A stretch of 64,000 nucleotides of DNA from the NCBI RefSeq assembly GCF_004364555.1, contig NZ_SOAM01000001.1, forward strand, positions 930,001-994,000, written 5' to 3'. The position numbers and the translations under genes were made by a program. Under the pieces are notes generated by a model. It did not search any database. It was given only the letters and a program-made list of their open reading frames with translations, and was not told the origin of the DNA. Below are positions 59,262-64,000 of the stretch, piece after piece; the first letter of the stretch is position 1; each line of letters opens with the position of its first letter. This stretch comes from Amnibacterium kyonggiense (GTDB lineage: Bacteria > Actinomycetota > Actinomycetes > Actinomycetales > Microbacteriaceae).

Positions 59262-60565
59262 CCGGGCGGACCTGGACGAACTGGGGCAGGACGAGCCGCT
59301 CGACCCCGGCCCGCGTCGTGCGGCCGCGCAGCGCGGAGGCCGTCGCGCGCGCCCTCCGCGACGCGTCCGCGGACGGCCTCGCCGTGCGGCCCGTCGGCGC
59401 GGCGCACAGCTTCACCGCGCTCGCGCGGACCGAGGGCGTGCTGCTCGAGACGACGGGCCTCGCCGGCCTCCGGAGCATCGACCGCGACCGGGGCCGGATC
59501 ACGGTCGGCGGCGGCACGACGATCGCGGCCGTCGCCCGCATCGCGGGCCGGTTCGGGCTCGCGTTCCAGAACCTCGGGGACATCGACCACCAGACGATCG
59601 CGGGCGCGATCGGCACCGGCACCCACGGCACCGGCGGCGCCTTCGGCCCGATCGCCTCGCAGGTCGTCGGGCTGCGGCTCGTCACGCCCGCGGGCGAGGT
59701 GCTCGACCTGGGCGAGGACGATCCGCTGCTGCTGGCGGCCCGGGTGTCCCTCGGCGCGCTCGGCGTCGTCACCGCCGTCACCCTGCAGCTCGCACCCGCG
59801 TTCGGCCTCGCGGCCGATGAGCGGGCCGAGCCCCTCCGGCCGGTCGTGGAGGGCTTCGCCGACCGGGTCGCCGCGGCGGACCACTTCGAGTTCTACTGGT
59901 TCCCCGGCACCGAGCTGGCGCTGACGAAGACGAACACCCGCATCCCGCTCGACGAGGTCGGCCCGCAGGGCTCCCGGCTGCAGCGGCTGATCGACGACGA
60001 GGTCCTCGCGAACGGGCTCTTCGAGCTCACGTGCCGGCTCGGCCGGCGCGCACCGCTGCTCGTGCCGACGATCAACCGCATCGCCAGCCGCACCGTCGCG
60101 GAGCGCTCGTACGCCGCGCCGTCCCACGCGGTCTTCACGTCGCCGCGGCGGGTGCGGTTCGCGGAGACGGAGTGGGGCGTGCCGCTCGAGGCGCTGCCGG
60201 AGGCCTTCGAGGCGTTCCGGTCCGCGGTCCGGCGCAGCGGCCTCCGGATCTCGTTCCCGGTCGAGGTCCGCGCGGTGGCCGCGGACGAGTCGGCCTGGCT
60301 CAGCACCTCGTACGCGCGGCCGACCGCCTACATCGCCGCGCACTGCTACCACCGCGACGTGCGGCGGGAGTACCTCCGCATCGCCGAGCGGGTGTTCCGC
60401 GGGTTCGACGGGCGGCCGCACTGGGGCAAGCTGCACACCCGCGACGCGGCCGACCTGCGCGGCCGCTACCCGCGGTTCGACGACTTCCTCGCCGTGCGGC
60501 GCCGTCTCGACCCGGGCGGGCTCCTCCGGAACCCGCACCTGGACCGGGTGCTCGGACTGCCCTGA
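59258..60565 (+). CDS. D-arabinono-1,4-lactone oxidase family protein
   Basis: 435 residues. The N-terminal FAD-binding PCMH domain has AVRPVGAAHSFT and the FAD loop GAIGTGTHGTG; the C-terminal ALO domain ends in HWGKLHTRDAADL, the conserved HWxK motif, where Lys contributes to catalysis. It oxidises aldonolactones or polyols with O2 or another acceptor. Translation is coupled to the PLP enzyme (GTGA). Together with it, this suggests breakdown of a sugar-like or hydroxylated amino compound. Confidence 0.93.
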   Translation: MTGRTWTNWGRTSRSTPARVVRPRSAEAVARALRDASADGLAVRPVGAAHSFTALARTEGVLLETTGLAGLRSIDRDRGRITVGGGTTIAAVARIAGRFGLAFQNLGDIDHQTIAGAIGTGTHGTGGAFGPIASQVVGLRLVTPAGEVLDLGEDDPLLLAARVSLGALGVVTAVTLQLAPAFGLAADERAEPLRPVVEGFADRVAAADHFEFYWFPGTELALTKTNTRIPLDEVGPQGSRLQRLIDDEVLANGLFELTCRLGRRAPLLVPTINRIASRTVAERSYAAPSHAVFTSPRRVRFAETEWGVPLEALPEAFEAFRSAVRRSGLRISFPVEVRAVAADESAWLSTSYARPTAYIAAHCYHRDVRREYLRIAERVFRGFDGRPHWGKLHTRDAADLRGRYPRFDDFLAVRRRLDPGGLLRNPHLDRVLGLP

Positions 60566-60595
60566 GGCGGGGGTCCGGGCAGGCGCCTCGGAGTG

Positions 60596-60648
60596 CGCTG
60601 ATGCGGCCGGAACGTGCTGATGCTGCTCGGCGGGGGACCGCATCAGCG
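60596..60648. repeat. Intergenic inverted repeat with 11-base arms
   Basis: CGCTGATGCGG (60596-60606) and its complement (60638-60648). Further CTGATG and GCCGCAGGAG copies recall the element at 34674-34716. It is located between convergent genes and may terminate both. Confidence 0.6.
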
Positions 60649-60683
60649 CGTTCGAGCCGCAGGAGCCGGCCCCCGAGCGAGGA

Positions 60684-61625
60684 TCACGGGACGAGGACGA
60701 TCCGGTCGTCGGTCCGCGCGGTCCACGCCGCGGTCACGTCGCGGAGCGGCACGGCGCGTGTCGGGACGTCGTAGCCGCCGCGCATGATCTCGGCCGCGAG
60801 CGCGGGCAGCTCCGCCACGATGGCGCGCGGCGACACCGACCCCTGCCCGCTGCCGACGAGGCGGAGATCGGTCGCGCGCAGCGCGGCGGACGGGATGGGC
60901 GACTCCAGGCCGCCCGTGGAGCCGATCTCGACCCAGTGCAGGGGTCGGCCGTCGTCCTCCCGCGCCGGCACGATCCCGCGCAGGGCCGCCGCGGTCGCGT
61001 CGCCCCAGACGTAGTCGAGCACGACGTCGAGCGACCTGCCGGCCTCCGCGAATCCGGCCGCTGCGCCGTCGCCGAGCTCGATCAGCGCGTCCGCGCCGAG
61101 GGCGGGCAGCGTCGCGAGCTTCCGGACGTCGCGCCCGGCGGCCGTCACATGGGAGGCTCCCAGTCGCTTGGCGAGCTGCACCGCGAGCCGTCCGGCGCTC
61201 CCCGTCGCGCCGAGCACGAGGACGCGCGCGCCGGCGGGCAGGGCGATGCGCTGCGTCAGCGCCATCCACGACGACATCGCGGGGTTCATCGCGGCGGCGA
61301 TGCGCACCGGGTCGACGCCCTCCGGCAGCACCGCGCTGCGTCGGGGGTCGATGACGACCTGCTCGGCCATCGCGCCGTCGCGGGTGTCCGGCAGCACGAA
61401 GTACCGGAGGGCGCCGTCCGGCGCGCGGCCGACGCCGTCGACGCCCGGGACGAGCGGCAGCTCGTCGGTGCTCGTGTAGTGCGAGCCGGCCGCCTGCGAG
61501 CGCACGCGCGGATGGATCGCCGAGGCGACCAGGTCGACGAGCACCCCGTCCGGCCGGGCGGCGGGGGCGGGGATCTCGCGGAAGGCGGGCGGACGGTCGA
61601 ACGACTCGACGACGGCGGCGTGCAT
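60684..61625 (-). CDS. MDR-family NAD(P)H quinone oxidoreductase-like protein
   Basis: 313 residues, zinc-free medium-chain dehydrogenase/reductase. The cofactor motif VLVLGATGSAGRLAVQLAKR is near the middle; the GroES-like domain is N-terminal, and no Cys/His zinc ligands are seen. ATG 61625 has GGAGAGG upstream. It is divergent from a MarR regulator 60 bases away, which probably controls it in response to a quinone or electrophile. Confidence 0.9.
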   Translation of the reverse strand: MHAAVVESFDRPPAFREIPAPAARPDGVLVDLVASAIHPRVRSQAAGSHYTSTDELPLVPGVDGVGRAPDGALRYFVLPDTRDGAMAEQVVIDPRRSAVLPEGVDPVRIAAAMNPAMSSWMALTQRIALPAGARVLVLGATGSAGRLAVQLAKRLGASHVTAAGRDVRKLATLPALGADALIELGDGAAAGFAEAGRSLDVVLDYVWGDATAAALRGIVPAREDDGRPLHWVEIGSTGGLESPIPSAALRATDLRLVGSGQGSVSPRAIVAELPALAAEIMRGGYDVPTRAVPLRDVTAAWTARTDDRIVLVP

Positions 61626-61642
61626 GGCGGGTCCTCTCCGGA

Positions 61643-61680
61643 TATGATTGGGAACACGAACCAAAGGAGTTTGGAGTACC
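61643..61680. promoter_or_regulatory. MarR promoter and palindromes
   Basis: TATGAT (61643-61648) is a consensus -10 for marR. Downstream is the perfect palindrome CCAAA-GGAG-TTTGG (61661-61674), whose centre is the marR Shine-Dalgarno sequence, plus flanking TTGG/CCAA pairs (61649 onward and 61671-61682). They form a plausible MarR operator that could block transcription and ribosome access. Confidence 0.55.
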
Positions 61681-61684
61681 AACG

Positions 61685-62110
61685 GTGTCAATCGACCCGG
61701 AGGACCTGGCGCTCCGCGACGCGCTCGTCAGGAGCTCGTTCGAGGTCATGGGGCGGCTGTCCCGCCTCGCCGCGGAGGAGGGCATGTCGCTGACGCAGCT
61801 GCGGGTGCTCGGCGTCCTCCGCGACCGCCGACCCCGGATGGCCGAGCTCGCGCAGGGGCTCGGCCTCGACCGGTCGAGCGTGACCGGCCTGATCGACCGC
61901 GCTCAGGCGAAGGGGCTCGTCGAGCGCGTCGCAGAGGAGGGCGACGGGCGCGGCGTCCGGGTGGTCCTCACCGCGGAGGGGCAGCGGGTCGCCGCGCTGC
62001 TCGCCGACCGCGTCTCGGAGCTGCTCGCGGACGCGGTCGCGCCGCTGTCGCCGGCGATGAAGCGATCGCTTCGCGAGGGGCTCGAGGCCACCTTCGTCAG
62101 CGGGTTCTGA
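61685..62110 (+). CDS. MarR family transcriptional regulator
   Basis: 141 residues, winged helix-turn-helix: MSLTQLRVLGVLRDRRPRMA, recognition helix LGLDRSSVTGLIDRAQAKGL and wing with EEGDGRGVRVVLT. Dimeric repressor usually released by phenolic ligands or oxidation; there is no Cys, so ligand binding is more likely. GTG start at 61685 with AAGGAG 15 bases upstream. Divergent target is the quinone-oxidoreductase-like gene. Confidence 0.94.
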   Translation: MSIDPEDLALRDALVRSSFEVMGRLSRLAAEEGMSLTQLRVLGVLRDRRPRMAELAQGLGLDRSSVTGLIDRAQAKGLVERVAEEGDGRGVRVVLTAEGQRVAALLADRVSELLADAVAPLSPAMKRSLREGLEATFVSGF

Positions 62111-62125
62111 CCCCCTCGCGGCCGC

Positions 62126-63310
62126 TCAGCGGAGGCGCGCGGGTGCGGCGAACGCCGCGCCCGCTGCGGCGAGGACCGACGCGCCGAGCACCGCGGCCAT
62201 CGCCCCGCCCGTGCCTGCCGCGCCCGCCAGCGCTCCCGCGATCGCCGTGCCCGCGCCGATCCCGACGCTGAAGGCGCTGATCGCCCAGCCGTTCGCCTCC
62301 GTCAGCGCGGTCGCCGGCGTCGCGGCGGCCGTGATCGCGAAGACCTGCGTCAGCAGCGGCGGCAGGAGGATGCCGGCGAGGAACGCGCCGACGAGCCACA
62401 GCGCCGGCGGCAGGCCGAACGCCGCCGTCGGCAGGTAGAGCACCGCGAGGAGCAGGAGGACGAACCGGAGCGCCCGCTCCGGCGGCGTCCGCAGCGGGAA
62501 CCGCGCGATGAGCAGCGCGCCGACGAGCGCGCCGCCGGCGTTGATCGCGAGCGCCCAGCCGTTCAGCGACGCCGTGCCGCCCAGCGTCGCGAGCCGGGCG
62601 GCGCTGATCGTGAGCACGCCGATCGGGAGGCCGGCGGCGATCTGCACGACGACGAGCGTCCGCACCACCCGGGTGCGGAGGGCGGAGGGGTGCGGGCCGG
62701 TCGCGGGCTCGGCGGCGGCCGGCGAGGGGAGGACGCGGTGGAGGCAGAAGAGCGCGGTGCCCGCGAGCCCGGCGACGGCCATGACGACCACGGCGCCCGC
62801 CGCGCCCAGCCATGCGGCGAACCCGACCGCGAGCAGCGGGCCGAGGATGAAGAGCACCTCCTGCGCCGCGGCGTCCGCGCTGAAGGCCCGAGCGAGCTGG
62901 CGCCCGGGCGCCATGATCCGCGGCCACGCGCTGCGGAGCGTCGGCTCGAGCGGCGGGAAGGCGAAGCCGGCGACCAGGCTGCAGACGAAGGCGGCCGCCG
63001 GTGCGACCGCGACGAGCGCGGCGACGCCGAGCAGCGCGGCCGTCGCGACCGCCGCCGAGCCGAGCAGGACGGCCCGGGGCCGGCGCGAGCGGTCGACGAG
63101 GCGGCCGAGCAGGGGCGTGCCCGCGGTGGAGGCGATCACGTACCCGCCGGTCAGCGCGCCGGCGAACGCGTACCCGCCTCCGCCGTCCACCACGATCCGC
63201 ACGAGCGCGAGCGCGCTCATCGCCTGCGGCAGGCGGCCGAGCAGGGAGGTCGCGAGCAGGGTGGTCGCGACGCCCGCCACCTGCGGACGGGCGGCGACGG
63301 TCTCATCCAC
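62126..63310 (-). CDS. MFS transporter
   Basis: 394 residues, twelve helices, with LLGRLVDRSRRPRAVLLGSA in loop 2-3 and GFAFPPLEPTLRSAWPRIM, similar in type to the MFS at 20759. Substrate unknown. The start GTG 63310 stands 6 bases after CAGGCT (63317-63322). It is convergent with marR (15 bases apart). Confidence 0.88.
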   Translation of the reverse strand: MDETVAARPQVAGVATTLLATSLLGRLPQAMSALALVRIVVDGGGGYAFAGALTGGYVIASTAGTPLLGRLVDRSRRPRAVLLGSAAVATAALLGVAALVAVAPAAAFVCSLVAGFAFPPLEPTLRSAWPRIMAPGRQLARAFSADAAAQEVLFILGPLLAVGFAAWLGAAGAVVVMAVAGLAGTALFCLHRVLPSPAAAEPATGPHPSALRTRVVRTLVVVQIAAGLPIGVLTISAARLATLGGTASLNGWALAINAGGALVGALLIARFPLRTPPERALRFVLLLLAVLYLPTAAFGLPPALWLVGAFLAGILLPPLLTQVFAITAAATPATALTEANGWAISAFSVGIGAGTAIAGALAGAAGTGGAMAAVLGASVLAAAGAAFAAPARLR

Positions 63311-63327
63311 CGTTCGAGCCTGGCAGA

Positions 63328-64000
63328 TCAGGGCACGCGGAGCTCCTGCGGCTCGACGACGACGTCGACGAGCGCGCCGTTCCGCCAGACCGTCATCTCC
63401 ATGCGGCTGCCGATCGCGCGCTCGACCATCTGCCGCGTCACGTCGCCGACCGTCGTGATCGGCGCACCGCCGAGGGAGACGACCACGTCGCCCGCGCGGG
63501 CGCCCGCCGCCGCGGCGGGGCTCCCGTCGATCACGGACGCGACCTGGACGCCGTTCGGGGAGCCGACCCGGGCGGCGATCTCGGGGCGGAGGCGGATCCG
63601 CGCGCCGGCGATCCCGAGCCACGCGCGGCGGACGCGACCCGACGTGCGCAGGGCGTCGACGATCTCCCGGGTCGTCGCCGTGATCGGGACCGCGAGCCCC
63701 AGCCCGACGCCGGCGACCGCGGTGTTCACGCCGACCAGCCGTCCGGCGCTGTCCGCGAGCGCGCCGCCGCTGTTGCCCGGGTTCAGCGCGGCGTCCGTCT
63801 GCACGACCTCGTCGACGACGCGGCCCGCGCGGGTCGGGAGCGAGCGGCCGAGCGCGGAGACGATGCCGGCCGTGACGCTGCCGGCGAGCCCGTGCGGGTT
63901 GCCGAGCGCGACGACGAGCTGCCCGACCCGCAGCCGCGCCGCGTCGCCGAACGGCACGGGCGGCGGGGTTGGGTCGTCGGCGCGCAGCACGGCGAGGTCG
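63328..64000 (-). CDS. HtrA/DegP-like serine protease, N-terminus outside the window
   Basis: The C-terminal 224 residues of an S1C protease with one PDZ domain. The catalytic Asp region DLAVLRADD is at the window edge, the nucleophile is in TDAALNPGNSGGAL, and GLGLAVPI closes the protease domain. The PDZ domain follows (NGVQVASVIDGSPAAAAGAR, GDVVVSLGGAPI). The His and any membrane anchor lie beyond position 64000. Envelope protein quality control. It is 18 bases from the MFS start, same strand. Confidence 0.92.
   Translation of the reverse strand, partial: DLAVLRADDPTPPPVPFGDAARLRVGQLVVALGNPHGLAGSVTAGIVSALGRSLPTRAGRVVDEVVQTDAALNPGNSGGALADSAGRLVGVNTAVAGVGLGLAVPITATTREIVDALRTSGRVRRAWLGIAGARIRLRPEIAARVGSPNGVQVASVIDGSPAAAAGARAGDVVVSLGGAPITTVGDVTRQMVERAIGSRMEMTVWRNGALVDVVVEPQELRVP

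Overview
The window is a stretch of bacterial chromosome with very high G+C (roughly 70% or more by eye), strong G/C preference at third codon positions, many GTG starts and many 4-base stop/start overlaps. Gene content (Lsr2, FmdB zinc ribbon, GtrA, PspA/TPM, DUF4395, REase_MTES_1575-type helicase, aminodeoxy-type small regulators) and protein flavour point to an actinobacterium of order Micrococcales, most likely family Microbacteriaceae; the species is not determined. No insertion sequence, integrase, prophage, CRISPR array or rRNA operon was seen. There are two complete tRNA genes (Arg-CCU, Ala-CGC) and one short tRNA-like remnant.

Layout. 1-4675: XRE regulator divergent from a short-chain dehydrogenase, a tandem universal stress protein, and a GT-C glycosyltransferase/GtrA pair. 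4676-8160: a looser, accessory-looking stretch with a tRNA-like remnant, a membrane-anchored esterase, a PadR-controlled cluster with a possible small peptide, and tRNA-Arg. 8179-14547: SnoaL-like protein, LuxR regulator, secreted beta-propeller protein, a 1248-residue helicase-like protein in which the ATPase motifs are all degenerate, and a small coupled gene. 14559-20652: housekeeping block (mscL, fmdB, 5-formyl-THF cyclo-ligase, galU, GNAT, membrane protein, tRNA-Ala, lsr2). 20759-25949: MFS exporter and the ribonucleotide reductase locus. 26086-34663: transporters, hydrolases, TMEM175 channel, GAF protein, rhodanese. 34735-44675: hrpA, old-yellow-enzyme, stress membrane protein, DUF255, aldo/keto reductase, Tat-exported ferritin-like protein. 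44791-54345: PspA-TPM, beta-glucosidase, a nonsense-interrupted DUF559 gene between two large palindromes, LOG/NUDIX, thioredoxin/DUF4395, DUF389. 54368-64000: FAD dehydrogenase, a tightly overlapping TetR-MFS-PLP enzyme-lactone oxidase operon with a clear operator, MarR/oxidoreductase pair, MFS and a truncated HtrA protease.

Highlights. (1) The ribonucleotide reductase alpha subunit ends at an in-frame TGA before its redox CxxC tail; the tail is encoded immediately downstream, in the same frame, as a separate 28-codon ORF with its own well-placed Shine-Dalgarno sequence. (2) The partner beta subunit has Phe at the tyrosyl-radical position and Glu at the first metal ligand, with ligand spacing identical to the Mn/Fe class Ic enzyme of Chlamydia. 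(3) More than 20 genes in the window start 6-7 bases after a TANNNT/CANNNT box, the signature of leaderless transcripts. (4) Large intergenic palindromes of several sequence families punctuate gene ends. (5) Several tiny genes with good expression signals (24786, 28977, 43295, 44675, 6888) would be missed by standard annotation.
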